This document shows positions 18,760 through 29,357 of a stretch of 64,000 bases of DNA, one piece after another. Each line of letters starts with the position of its first letter. The first letter of the stretch is position 1. The notes under the pieces are model-generated. The model searched no databases and was not told the origin of the DNA. It saw only the letters and a list, made by a program, of their open reading frames with translations. The DNA is taken from NCBI RefSeq assembly GCF_034274695.1, contig NZ_CP128362.1, positions 434,001 through 498,000 of the forward strand, given 5' to 3'. The translations under genes and the position numbers were made by a program. Source of the DNA: Chitinophaga sp. LS1 (lineage in GTDB: Bacteria > Bacteroidota > Bacteroidia > Chitinophagales > Chitinophagaceae).

Positions 18760-19548
18760 TTATTTCACCAATCCTTCAACTGTCTTTCCAAACAGCGGAT
18801 ACTCCTTCAAATTATTATGCCCTGCACCTGGAATCGTAATAAAACTATCCCCCTTCTTAAAATACTCCTTCAACTTCATCCCCGACTCATAAGGCACCGT
18901 CCTATCATCCGTACCATGAATTATCGTAACCGGCGCCGTCACTTTCTGCAAATATTCATTCGTCGGAAACTTATAATTCAACATAAACCCATACGGATAA
19001 ATCGGCGCCATCTTCATCGCCATATCCGTCAGATTATAATAAGGCGCCTCCAATACAAGTCGCTTACAATCCCTGATACTAGCCAGTTGCGCAGCAATGC
19101 CTGTACCCAAAGACCTCCCATAAATGATAATACTATCCGGAGAAAAACGAGACCTCGCCACCTGGTACATCTGCAATGCATCCGCATACAGATCATCTTC
19201 CGTCAATGGACCCGTACTCTTACCAAAACCAGGATAATCCATCATCAACACCTCATACCCATGTTTGGCAAAGTACTGACTCACGTAAGCATAATAAGAT
19301 ACATTCTGTGCATTCCCATGAAAATACACCACAATCCCTTTGGGCTGTTCAGCTTTAAAAAGGATCGCATTGATGGTAGTCTTGTCATTCACCCTGATAT
19401 TCATCTCCTGAAACGGCACATCAAAATGATAGGTAGCATCAGCTGCCGTTACAATCGGATGGAAGATCAGTTTCTTCTGAAAAAAGTACAGGAGTGCACC
19501 AGCCAATACATACACCACTAAGATCCAGGTTAATACCTTTCTAAACAT
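18760..19548 (-). CDS. Alpha/beta hydrolase with N-terminal membrane anchor
   Basis: A 262-residue hydrolase. One N-terminal helix (VLTWILVVYVLAGALLYFF) anchors it to the membrane. The catalytic triad is visible: nucleophile Ser in IIYGRSLGTGIAAQ, Asp in IIHGTDDRTVPYESG and His in IPGAGHNNL. The oxyanion region is VVYFHGNAQNVSYY. It resembles the Bem46/YfhR group; the substrate is unknown. It lies 11 bases downstream of the ThiF-like gene on the same strand. Confidence 0.88.
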   Translation of the reverse strand: MFRKVLTWILVVYVLAGALLYFFQKKLIFHPIVTAADATYHFDVPFQEMNIRVNDKTTINAILFKAEQPKGIVVYFHGNAQNVSYYAYVSQYFAKHGYEVLMMDYPGFGKSTGPLTEDDLYADALQMYQVARSRFSPDSIIIYGRSLGTGIAAQLASIRDCKRLVLEAPYYNLTDMAMKMAPIYPYGFMLNYKFPTNEYLQKVTAPVTIIHGTDDRTVPYESGMKLKEYFKKGDSFITIPGAGHNNLKEYPLFGKTVEGLVK

Positions 19549-19559
19549 GTAAGTTTTAT

Positions 19560-20372
19560 TTAGTCTTCAATATCCGGTACTAATTCCAGTCCATATGCTT
19601 CTGCGGTGAGCAGGCCATTGGCTTTGGTAGTAGCCAGGATCCCGGCATCGGGGTTGAGTGTATGGGTTTGGTATACGTTATGGAGGTAATCCATACTATA
19701 CAGTTTATTCGCCAGGCCATCGGGTACACCGGCCAGGTATTTCAATACCTCATTTACGATCAGCATACCGGTAGCGCCATGCGTTACACCGATAGCACCT
19801 GCATCGAAATTGGTATATTCATCAATCAGGTTAATATTGCAACGATAAGATGCTGCCGCATCACCACTGGATGGCGCGATATTAAACCCAGCCCACCAGG
19901 AGATCCAGTTATGCACCTCGCCAATTACAAAAGGTTTACCTTTTGCGATACAGGCATCATTCACCACCAGGTGAGTCGGCATATGTTGAGAACAATCAAT
20001 GACGAGGTCCATACCTTCCAGCAACTGATTGATATTTTCAGGTTTCACCTGCAACAACAGGGGATAATGTTTTGTAAAAGGATTGCTGGACCACAGACGG
20101 CTGGCAGCCATCTTCGCCTTGTGCTTACGCAGATCCTGCATATGGTAAATAGGCTGACGATGCATATCTTCGTCAGTAATTACACCATAATCAGCAATGC
20201 CGATTACACCGACACCACTTGCACTCAGGTATTGAATAACCGGACTACCTAAACCTCCCGCACCTACAACCAGGATACGGCTTTCCTTCAGTTTTTCCTG
20301 CATAGCAGTACCCATACCGGGAACGGCTATAGGATATCTAAAATGTGCTAATTCTTTTTCGATTAATGCCAT
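19560..20372 (-). CDS. ThiF/MoeB/HesA family E1-like adenylyltransferase
   Basis: A 270-residue E1-like enzyme with the nucleotide-binding motif ILVVGAGGLGSPVIQYL, then GIADYGVITDEDMHRQ (Asp and Arg positions) and DLVIDCSQHMPTHLVVND. It would adenylate the C-terminus of a ubiquitin-like sulfur carrier such as ThiS or MoaD. The usual MoeB zinc CxxC pairs are not evident (only AASYRCNINL). No moa or thi gene is adjacent, so the partner is open. It is not related to the mobile E1 at 55493-56872 beyond family level. Confidence 0.85.
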   Translation of the reverse strand: MALIEKELAHFRYPIAVPGMGTAMQEKLKESRILVVGAGGLGSPVIQYLSASGVGVIGIADYGVITDEDMHRQPIYHMQDLRKHKAKMAASRLWSSNPFTKHYPLLLQVKPENINQLLEGMDLVIDCSQHMPTHLVVNDACIAKGKPFVIGEVHNWISWWAGFNIAPSSGDAAASYRCNINLIDEYTNFDAGAIGVTHGATGMLIVNEVLKYLAGVPDGLANKLYSMDYLHNVYQTHTLNPDAGILATTKANGLLTAEAYGLELVPDIED

Positions 20373-20399
20373 TGAACAACCCCTTTTAAAAATAATAAA

Positions 20400-21755
20400 T
20401 TAGTCCTGCGGGAATTCAAGTGTAAACTTACTACCCTTACCCACAGCGCTTTCCACCTTGATTTTTCCTTTGTGTGCATCCATGATAGCTTTTACATAGC
20501 TGAGACCCAGGCCGAAGCCTTTTACATTGTGTACGTTACCTGTATGTGCACGATAGAATTTTTCAAAGATACGTGAAATCGTATCACGACTCATCCCGAT
20601 ACCATTATCTGATACGGTGATGACAAGGCTCTTGCGGGTGCTGTAGGTAGAGATGATCACTTCCAGGTTCTCTTTGGAATACTTGATCGCATTGTCCAGC
20701 AGATTGAAAATAACGTTGGAGAAATGTACGTCATCAGCCTGAATGATGGGGTTGATTGCATCCAGTCTCAGTTCAACGTGACCATTCTTGGAAGCCAGCT
20801 GCAGCTGTATATTTTCGACCGTATGCGTGATTACTTCATGCACATCGGTGGGTTGCAATTTCAATCCAATTTCGTTCTTCTCCAACAAGGCAGATTGCAG
20901 AATGCTTTCCACCTGTTTGTTCATACGTTTATTCTCTTCTTTGATGATACCGGAGAAGTAGCGGATCTTTTCTTTATTGTCCATGACCTTCTCATTGCCG
21001 ATCGCATCAATGGCCAGCGAGATGGTGGCCAGCGGGGTTTTCAGCTCATGCGTCATGTTGTTGATGAAGTCAGATTTGATCTCGGAGATCTTCTTCTGGT
21101 TCAGCATGGTGCGGATGGTGAGTGCGAATGCAGTGATGATCACACCGGTAAAGAGAATACCACCGGCGACCATTTTTCCGAGAGACAGCAGGAAAGACAT
21201 GTTGTTACGAGGTTGCAGTACCACCATTGTTTCCGTATTATCCGTCATGTATTCATAGCTACCTAACAGAGGCATGTATTTCACGAGGTAGTTTACACTA
21301 TCCCGGGCAACAGCGGTGGCCATATTAGGGAAGCCGGCAGACTGCATTTTAATACTGCTTTCCCCAAAGTTACCTTTGCCTACGATCGCGAATTCGAAGG
21401 TAGTATCAAGCCCTTCGCGTTTCAGTCCGCTGATGAGCAGGTTTCTCACCTCTGCGGTTGTGAAGCGGTCACTGACCGCTATATTCAGGTCAAGGGTATT
21501 GAACTTATCGATCGTTAAACCTCTTTCGGTAGGCCTGACCCCGGTACCATTCATTTTCAGGCGAATAGCGGGACCGGACCGTGCAAGCATTTCTTCACGC
21601 ACCCTATCAAGTACATTGATAGCGCGTTCTTCAATTTGCTCTCTGCGTACGATAGAGGCGTTATGGATCCAGCTAAACTGGATGTAAATGAGGCCCAGCA
21701 AGGATAGTGTAATTAACACCACAATGATGGGAAAGACTTTCTTCAGTGGTACCAT
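20400..21755 (-). CDS. Membrane sensor histidine kinase
   Basis: A 451-residue kinase. Helix 1 (FPIIVVLITLSLLGLIYIQF) and helix 2 (MVAGGILFTGVIITAFALTI) enclose a periplasmic sensor of about 180 residues. The H box NMTHELKTPLATISL keeps its His; N box (NVIFNLLDNAIKYSK), DNGIGMS and GFGLGLSYVKAIM follow. It resembles Bacteroides RprX; the RprY-like regulator at 3413-4114 is a candidate partner, by inference. No regulator is adjacent. Confidence 0.9.
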   Translation of the reverse strand: MVPLKKVFPIIVVLITLSLLGLIYIQFSWIHNASIVRREQIEERAINVLDRVREEMLARSGPAIRLKMNGTGVRPTERGLTIDKFNTLDLNIAVSDRFTTAEVRNLLISGLKREGLDTTFEFAIVGKGNFGESSIKMQSAGFPNMATAVARDSVNYLVKYMPLLGSYEYMTDNTETMVVLQPRNNMSFLLSLGKMVAGGILFTGVIITAFALTIRTMLNQKKISEIKSDFINNMTHELKTPLATISLAIDAIGNEKVMDNKEKIRYFSGIIKEENKRMNKQVESILQSALLEKNEIGLKLQPTDVHEVITHTVENIQLQLASKNGHVELRLDAINPIIQADDVHFSNVIFNLLDNAIKYSKENLEVIISTYSTRKSLVITVSDNGIGMSRDTISRIFEKFYRAHTGNVHNVKGFGLGLSYVKAIMDAHKGKIKVESAVGKGSKFTLEFPQD

Positions 21756-21936
21756 TTCAGGATGCTCGTAAAGCGCACAATATACTCACATTCAGTGAGC
21801 GTTCCAGCGCTTATTTTGTTAAAACTGGATATTTGCTATAGCAACGTTAATATAAAATTAATACGCTAAAACCTTTTACCAGCTTGGGTCAAGCAAATAA
21901 ACACCACTTTAACGTAATTTTAACTGGCAAAAGGCG

Positions 21937-22118
21937 TTTATAATTCTCTTTCTTTACGTACATTTGCTATATCAAACTGGTACTAAATTTGATGTAACAG
22001 TTTAACAAACAAGCAATTTTAATTATTCTACATACATCGACATGGATTCGTTCCATCAAGCGATTTAGATTTTGGTTGATAAAATGGTAAGGAGGCTTTC
22101 TAGCCTCCTTTATTTTTT
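21937..22118 (+). ncRNA. Candidate small transcript with promoter and terminator
   Basis: TTTA (21937-21940), an 18-base spacer and TACATTTG (21959-21966) resemble a Bacteroidota promoter. About 120 bases on, a perfect hairpin AAGGAGGCT-ttct-AGCCTCCTT (22089-22110) followed by a T-run forms a clear intrinsic terminator. No gene of useful size lies between; a tiny frame (MDSFHQAI) starts at 22041. This would give an RNA of about 145 bases between the kinase and yqgE. It could also be a leader or peptide transcript. Confidence 0.45.
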
Positions 22119-22345
22119 TAGAAATTTTGCAGCCTGCATTCGCCTCAAAAAACACGCATTCCTCACTGCCACAGTCAATTTTCCAACAGGGCCACAGCCC
22201 CACAATAAGCCGTCTTTCCTGCCGCCGCTGGCCAATTCAAACCCTCCTAAGTTTGTTAAACTTTCTCCAATCTCTAACGAAATCTCTAATAAATTCTATT
22301 CTACTTGCATTCAATTAGTTAAATTTGAGTAAGTGATAAAACTGA

Positions 22346-22906
22346 ATGTGTATGGTAACCTTGTCGCCTGGAATATTGCTTATTTCTGACCCGTTCCTTA
22401 AAGATCCAAACTTTGCCCGCACCGTAGTACTACTCTGCGAGCACCAATCCAATAAAGGAAGTTTTGGCTTTGTACTCAACAAACGTTTCGATCAAAATCT
22501 GCACGACCTCGTTCCGGACATATTGATTCCCAACATCCCTGTCTATTACGGAGGCCCGGTGCAGATAGACACCATTCACTTCGTTCACCAACAACCAGAA
22601 CTCATCAAAGGAGGTTTCGAAATCATCAACGGTGTATACTGGGGTGGCGAATTTGATAAGGTAGTGAACATGATCAATGCAGGCAAACTCGATATCAATA
22701 AGATCCGTTTCTTCATCGGCTATTCCGGTTGGAGTAGTGGACAGCTTGACAATGAATTAAATGAAAAAAGCTGGATACTTTCAGCCAGCAGTAAAGCCCT
22801 CATCTTCGATGAAAAAGATGAAAACATTTGGAAACAGGCTTTAAAGAACCTGGGCAGTAACTTTGCCATCATGGCCAACTTCCCCATAGATCCATTATTA
22901 AATTAG
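22346..22906 (+). CDS. YqgE/AlgH family protein
   Basis: A 186-residue protein with the family start (LSPGILLISDPFLKDPNFART) split across VVLLCEH and GSFGFVLNK, and later YYGGPVQ, FFIGYSGWSSGQLDNEL and SWILSA. YqgE/AlgH proteins are widespread in Gram-negatives; AlgH was named from alginate regulation, but the molecular role is unsettled. ATG 22346 is used; a second ATG two codons later is equally possible. It is monocistronic. Confidence 0.92.
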   Translation: MCMVTLSPGILLISDPFLKDPNFARTVVLLCEHQSNKGSFGFVLNKRFDQNLHDLVPDILIPNIPVYYGGPVQIDTIHFVHQQPELIKGGFEIINGVYWGGEFDKVVNMINAGKLDINKIRFFIGYSGWSSGQLDNELNEKSWILSASSKALIFDEKDENIWKQALKNLGSNFAIMANFPIDPLLN

Positions 22907-23496
22907 TAACGTGTATACTGCACCGTATGCCACTGATGAGCTGTAAATAGCTTATTGTGGAAAAAAAAGAAAAAAATATTTACAAGCCTAAAGACTCAGT
23001 TCCAACGACTAACGTTGTTGGCTGGATTTTAGTATCCCCCAGCGACCACTCAGCACGAGGATATTTAAAAAAAATCAAATATCTTGCTTGAGCAAAATAG
23101 TAATGTAGTCAGAGCAATCTATTGTTGGTGACCCTGTTTATCAGTATTATGATTGGAAAAATGTGAACTAAACCGAAGTATAAACACCTATGAAGGACAA
23201 ACCGATACACATGTTACGTATGCCTTCCTGGACTATAATTGAAACAACTAAAATATAATCACTTACCCTCTACTTCCGGTCAGGGGTTTGTGATAAATGT
23301 GACAGTTATACAATTAAAAAAATCATTACATAATATAAGATATTCATTTTCATAGGAACAGGCCCAATTGCGGCTGTAGGATACTTGTATCCTGCGCGGC
23401 GTGGGTCCTGATTGTAAGACGCCCTGGCCAGTAATCCTACTGCGCTCCTTAAACAGGGTAATTATTAATTAGATTGGAATAGTTAGGACAAAACGA
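22907..23496. other. Gene-free spacer, 590 bases
   Basis: No gene recognised on either strand. A small hairpin GGATAC-tt-GTATCC lies near 23370-23390 and partial repeats of the phrase TAATCCTAC occur near 23430-23510. The rest shows nothing I can interpret. Confidence 0.4.
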
Positions 23497-23520
23497 AGGC
23501 CGGGTAATCCTACCCGGCCT
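23497..23520 (-). terminator. Terminator after atpC
   Basis: AGGCCGGGTA-atcc-TACCCGGCCT is a perfect 10-bp stem with a 4-base loop, 29 bases past the atpC stop on the minus strand. Confidence 0.85.
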
Positions 23521-23549
23521 ATTTCATTTATAGCTATTCGCTATTTCAG

Positions 23550-23801
23550 TTATATTGCTGCTGCACCTTCTACAAGCACAGTCGCTTTATTCCTTAGTAC
23601 TTCCACAAAACCACCTTCTATGTTATAGAATTCATTCTGTGACTTATCTTTCAGCACTTTCATTCTGCCCTTGCCCAATGCGGCAATCAACGGCGCGTGA
23701 TTATTCAGCACTTCAAAAGAGCCGTCTATCCCTGGCAACTGTACGCCATACACTTCGCCAGAGTACAGTTTTTTTTCAGGTGTTAATACTTCTAATAACA
23801 T
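23550..23801 (-). CDS. atpC: ATP synthase F1 epsilon subunit (short form)
   Basis: An 83-residue epsilon subunit, containing only the N-terminal beta-sandwich (EVLTPEKKLYSGEVYGVQLP, GSFEVLNNHAPLIAALGKG, GGFVEVLRNKATVLVEGA). The C-terminal helical hairpin that inhibits ATP hydrolysis in many bacteria is absent; such short forms are usual in Bacteroidota. It couples the catalytic head to the rotor. It lies 26 bases after atpD, and a terminator follows, so these two genes form an operon away from the other ATP synthase genes. Confidence 0.95.
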   Translation of the reverse strand: MLLEVLTPEKKLYSGEVYGVQLPGIDGSFEVLNNHAPLIAALGKGRMKVLKDKSQNEFYNIEGGFVEVLRNKATVLVEGAAAI

Positions 23802-23827
23802 ATTAAAAGTTAAGGGTGATAAATGAA

Positions 23828-25854
<2,027 letters not shown>

Positions 25855-27339
25855 ATGAAAAACATTAAACGATATATTTTCACAATAGCTATAGCAGCCT
25901 CCTTTGCTGCACTCCCAGGTATGTCCTGTGTAGCTGCCCGCCCTCCACAAGACTTTCAGGTTTCCGATGGCGGCTTCTACGATGCCCTTAGCCCTTATGG
26001 CCGCTGGGTCAACTATGGAGGTTACGGAGACTGCTGGATTCCAAATGCCGGACCTGATTTCCAACCCTACTCTACCAATGGTCACTGGGTATACACTGAC
26101 TATGGTTGGACCTGGATGTCTGATTACGATTGGGGATGGGCACCTTTCCACTACGGTCGCTGGACATATGACGACTATTATGGTTGGCTCTGGATCCCAG
26201 GCTACGAATGGGGACCAGCATGGGTGAGTTGGAGAAACAGTACCGATTATTATGGCTGGGCACCTTTAGGTCCTGGTATGAGCATCGGCGTGAGTGTGAA
26301 TATTCCCGTTTCTTACTGGTCATTCGTACCCTGCCAGTACATTACCAATGCTTATGTAAGCCGGTATTATGTACCTCATAATAATAGAGTAGAAATTTAT
26401 AACCGTACTACCATAATTAATAATACCACTATTATTAATAACCGCACCTACTACCGTGGCCCTGCCACCAGAGATGTGGAACGCTACACCAGGACAAACA
26501 TTCGTCCAATGCGTGTGGAAAACAGTGATCGTCCAGGTCGTGGTTCAATAGGCAATGACCAGGTACGTGTGTATCGCCCTAACCCAAATGACTTACGTCA
26601 GGGTCAGCAGAACCGGAACTTCTCCAACGGGAATGGTAATAACAGGAATAACTTCGATAGACCTAACAGTCCGAATAATAATAACGTCCCTAACAGGGTG
26701 GATAACAGGAATAATAACGTTCCTAACAGGGGAAACAATAACAATAATAATAACCTCCCTAACAGGAATGATAATAACAATAACAACGTCCCTAACAGGG
26801 TCGATAATAGAAACAACAATAATAATAACACAAACAACATTAACAATGACCGGAACGACAATCGCAATTCTGACAGGGGCCTTGACAGGAATAACAATTC
26901 TAACAGGCCTGATCGTACCACGCCTTCAACGCCTACGCCCAATACCAGTACGCGCACGCAGGTAAATGATCAGCAACGTAATCAGCAGCAGCAACAGCAG
27001 CAGCAACGTGTTCGTCAACAACAGCAGCAACAACGTGTTCAGCAGCAGCAAAATCAGCAAAGGGTACAGCAAAATCAGCAACAGCAAAGGACTCAACAGG
27101 ACCAACAACAGCGTATCCAGCAACAACAACAGCAACAAAGAGCGCAACAGGAACAACAGCAGAGAGTTCAGCAACAGCAACAGCAACAACGTACCCAGCA
27201 GCAGCAACAGCAGCAAAGAGTGCAGCCACAGCAGCAGCAACGGGTACAACAACAGCAACAACAGCAACAGCAACAACAGCAACAGCAACAGCCGCAATCC
27301 CAACCTTCCCGTACTGCACCACGCAGAACTGAAAGGTAA
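25855..27339 (+). CDS. DUF6600-type exported protein with Asn- and Gln-rich tail
   Basis: A 494-residue protein with a signal peptide (KRYIFTIAIAASFAALPGMS). Residues about 30-150 are a Trp/Tyr/Gly-rich repeat domain with phrases such as SPYGRWVNYGGYGDCW, WVYTDYGWTWMSDYDWGW and GRWTYDDYYGWLWIPG, the DUF6600 pattern. A middle Asn-rich region repeats NVPNRVDNRNN, and the last 170 residues are nearly all Gln with Arg/Val interruptions, encoded by CAG/CAA runs. Function unknown; probably periplasmic or surface. The low-complexity tail is likely to vary in length. Confidence 0.85.
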   Translation: MKNIKRYIFTIAIAASFAALPGMSCVAARPPQDFQVSDGGFYDALSPYGRWVNYGGYGDCWIPNAGPDFQPYSTNGHWVYTDYGWTWMSDYDWGWAPFHYGRWTYDDYYGWLWIPGYEWGPAWVSWRNSTDYYGWAPLGPGMSIGVSVNIPVSYWSFVPCQYITNAYVSRYYVPHNNRVEIYNRTTIINNTTIINNRTYYRGPATRDVERYTRTNIRPMRVENSDRPGRGSIGNDQVRVYRPNPNDLRQGQQNRNFSNGNGNNRNNFDRPNSPNNNNVPNRVDNRNNNVPNRGNNNNNNNLPNRNDNNNNNVPNRVDNRNNNNNNTNNINNDRNDNRNSDRGLDRNNNSNRPDRTTPSTPTPNTSTRTQVNDQQRNQQQQQQQQRVRQQQQQQRVQQQQNQQRVQQNQQQQRTQQDQQQRIQQQQQQQRAQQEQQQRVQQQQQQQRTQQQQQQQRVQPQQQQRVQQQQQQQQQQQQQQQPQSQPSRTAPRRTER

Positions 27340-27358
27340 TATTGCCAGCCTTTAATTA

Positions 27359-27871
27359 TCAGAGACCATAAACCTCCCGATATATTTCATTGCTGACTTT
27401 TGAAAAGGTATGTTCCTCAAGGAACATACCTTTCTGCATTAAGATCAATTGTAATGGTTCCCAACCTTCCCTATAAGGAGGCTGTAAATAAGGTGTGGAA
27501 AATGCACCAAACCCCAGCGCTTCATAGAACCGGATTCGCCGTTGCGCATCAAGGGTATGTGGCAACTCTGTTTCTAATACTAACCTTCCAAATCGCTCAA
27601 ATAATAAGGTGATGACCTTCGTACCTGTCCCCTGCCCTCTCATAGCAGGATCGATCGCAAAATGCTCTATAAACGTGAAATCCGTCAATCCCCAACAAAA
27701 CACAAACCCTACAAACCTCCCCCCCTCCATCACCTTCAGCAACTGCAAAGCCCCCTCCACCAGCAACCGCTGTTGCGCAGGCAAAGGCCGCCGCTCCTCC
27801 TCAGGAAAGGCTGCCTCATACAATGCAATCACTTCAGGTGAAATAATTTTTGTGTACTGGAACGATAACAT
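27359..27871 (-). CDS. GNAT family N-acetyltransferase
   Basis: A 170-residue acetyltransferase. The acetyl-CoA loop is seen in HFAIDPAMRGQGTGTKVI, preceded by VGFVFCWGLTDFTFIE and followed by RIRFYEALGFGAF. Members move an acetyl group to an amine or protein N-terminus; the substrate is unknown. The coding end contains a perfect inverted repeat at 27404-27433. It is convergent with the DUF6600 gene, with only 19 bases between the stops. Confidence 0.88.
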   Translation of the reverse strand: MLSFQYTKIISPEVIALYEAAFPEEERRPLPAQQRLLVEGALQLLKVMEGGRFVGFVFCWGLTDFTFIEHFAIDPAMRGQGTGTKVITLLFERFGRLVLETELPHTLDAQRRIRFYEALGFGAFSTPYLQPPYREGWEPLQLILMQKGMFLEEHTFSKVSNEIYREVYGL

Positions 27872-27881
27872 GTCCCAAAGA

Positions 27882-27966
27882 TAATCACTTATCAGGCGTG
27901 CATTTAAAAGGTGCTTGCTTATGATCTAAATAAATAATCACTTATCCTGCGTGCATTTAAAAGGAT
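27882..27966. repeat. Direct repeat covering a gene 3' end
   Basis: The phrase ATAATCACTTATC then GCGTGCATTTAAAAGG occurs near 27881-27911 and again near 27931-27963, about 50 bases apart. The second copy contains the stop and last codons of the gene at 27938-28549, so the first is a duplicated 3' end. Confidence 0.6.
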
Positions 27967-28549
27967 CCGGGTTAACAGGATCTACTACTTTATTCACAGC
28001 CCAGCAAAAATTCATAGACTGACTCGTAATACTCACTAACTTAATGACTACCTTCTGCCCCTTCCTGCTATCCGCCGCTCTCACCGACTTCGTCCCCTTC
28101 GCACCTATATCACTGATAGTATACTGTTCTGTCTTAAATACATCTCCATTTCCTCTCTGATAATCTACTGACACCACTACATTATCAACCACAAACTCCG
28201 TCTGGTTCTTCACAATAACATCCAGATCCTTTATCCCTCCCAGAAAACCAGTTCTGTAATCACTATTCGTTACAGCAATAAACTGCTTCCAGTTCTTTCT
28301 ATAATAAATCCTTGGATCTACAAACTGCCCCTGACTATTCTGCCGCTCCCTCACCTCAGCCCTGTCCGCAATCTGTTGCGCAGTATTACTGCTCATGTCT
28401 AATGACTGTCTTAAATGACGATTCTCATTATTTAACCGTTCATTCTCTGCCAATATCTTCTTTACCCGCTGCTGCTGCCGGGAATAACTCATTACGAGAA
28501 AAATACCGAGAAAAATGATGATGATAATATATCCTACATTCCGTTTCAT
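27938..28549 (-). CDS. Membrane-anchored coiled-coil protein, unknown function
   Basis: A 203-residue protein. An N-terminal helix (VGYIIIIIFLGIFLVMSY) is followed by a coiled coil (about 25-52, RVKKILAENERLNNENRHLR) and a soluble domain of about 110 residues (FLGGIKDLDVIVKNQTEFVVD) with a beta-rich look. I recognise no named family. The soluble part would face the periplasm if the helix is an uncleaved anchor. It is alone on its strand. Confidence 0.75.
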   Translation of the reverse strand: MKRNVGYIIIIIFLGIFLVMSYSRQQQRVKKILAENERLNNENRHLRQSLDMSSNTAQQIADRAEVRERQNSQGQFVDPRIYYRKNWKQFIAVTNSDYRTGFLGGIKDLDVIVKNQTEFVVDNVVVSVDYQRGNGDVFKTEQYTISDIGAKGTKSVRAADSRKGQKVVIKLVSITSQSMNFCWAVNKVVDPVNPDPFKCTQDK

Positions 28550-28568
28550 AACTGACTTATCTGAAAAA

Positions 28569-28996
28569 ATGATGCCAGTGAATTATACCTCATAGAAATC
28601 ACCACCCTCAAAGCTAACATCGGATTTGAAAACGAAACCACTTCTTCCAGTTACAACTACAATTTTAAAATCGACTCCCAATACCAAAAAGAATATAAAA
28701 TCGTCAGGTTATTTCTGGAAATAAGCATCCAGGGGTTAGATGATGCCGATCAGTTCAATGGCATCTCTGCAGGCTATACACACGAATTTGTTTTTCATGT
28801 TGATAACCTGGAAGAATTAGTCGAATTCGATGAAGAAAAGAAAATAGTCGTTGCCGATAGCGACCTGGGTATTACTCTCGCTGGCATTGCTTACTCCACC
28901 GCCAGAGGCATCATCTTTGACAAAACACAAGGTACATTGCTCAAAGGCCTGATCCTCCCTATTATCAGTCCTAATCAATTACTTTCTACTCCTTAA
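28569..28996 (+). pseudogene. Conserved-looking gene frameshifted right after its start
   Basis: A frame open from 28565 to TAA 28994-28996 encodes about 140 residues of good protein-like sequence (ELYLIEITTLKANIGF, FLEISIQGLDDADQF, GYTHEFVFHVDNLEELVEFD) but has no ATG, GTG or TTG near its start. Two ATGs at 28569 and 28572 are in another frame and stop after a few codons at TAG 28593-28595. One lost base would explain this, so I call a frameshifted gene, or a sequence error. Family not recognised. Confidence 0.55.
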
Positions 28997-29255
28997 GTGC
29001 ATACCTGATCTTTTCCCTCTTCTCAAAATACCTGTATCAACTAATCTTTACACACATACCAGATCTCACCTCTTCTCAAAGTATAAATATCCCCTATTCC
29101 TTAAATGCATACCTGATCTCTTCCCCAAATACGAGTCTCACCTATTCCTTACACATATACCAGATCTCACCTCTTCTCAAAGTATAAGTTTCCCCCTACT
29201 CCTTAAACACATACCAAATCTTCCCTCCTCTCAAAATCCCAGTCCCCCTTTCCTC
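28988..29255. repeat. Degenerate tandem repeat, about five units
   Basis: About five units of 48-54 bases share the phrases CTCCTTAA, GCATACCTGATCT or CATACCAGATCT, and CTCTTCTCAAA. The first unit begins in the last codons of the preceding pseudogene, so the array looks like repeated duplication of a gene 3' end. No coding capacity is seen. Confidence 0.65.
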
Positions 29256-29331
29256 ACGCTATATTTGTTCTTCTGAAAAATAAATGTTAGCCCTGCCAAT
29301 TCTTAGAAGCCGATATATATTTACCAATCGT

Positions 29332-29339
29332 TACTTTTG
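29332..29339 (+). promoter_or_regulatory. -7 promoter box before the YghO-like gene
   Basis: TACTTTTG fits TANNTTTG and lies 18 bases before the ATG at 29358. No clear -33 element is visible. Confidence 0.45.
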
Positions 29340-29357
29340 CACCTCTAAATCTCCCCT

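Noticed and set aside
18739..19521. 260-codon plus-strand frame opposite the alpha/beta hydrolase
   Set aside because: His/Arg/Ile-rich composition with no motifs; the hydrolase on the other strand has a full catalytic triad.
26926..27322. Long Leu- or Val/Ala-rich minus-strand frames
   Set aside because: They are the reverse of the CAG/CAA runs coding poly-Gln on the plus strand and have only low-complexity composition.
28988..29255. Possible CRISPR array
   Set aside because: Units are degenerate along their whole length with no repeat/spacer division and no cas genes.
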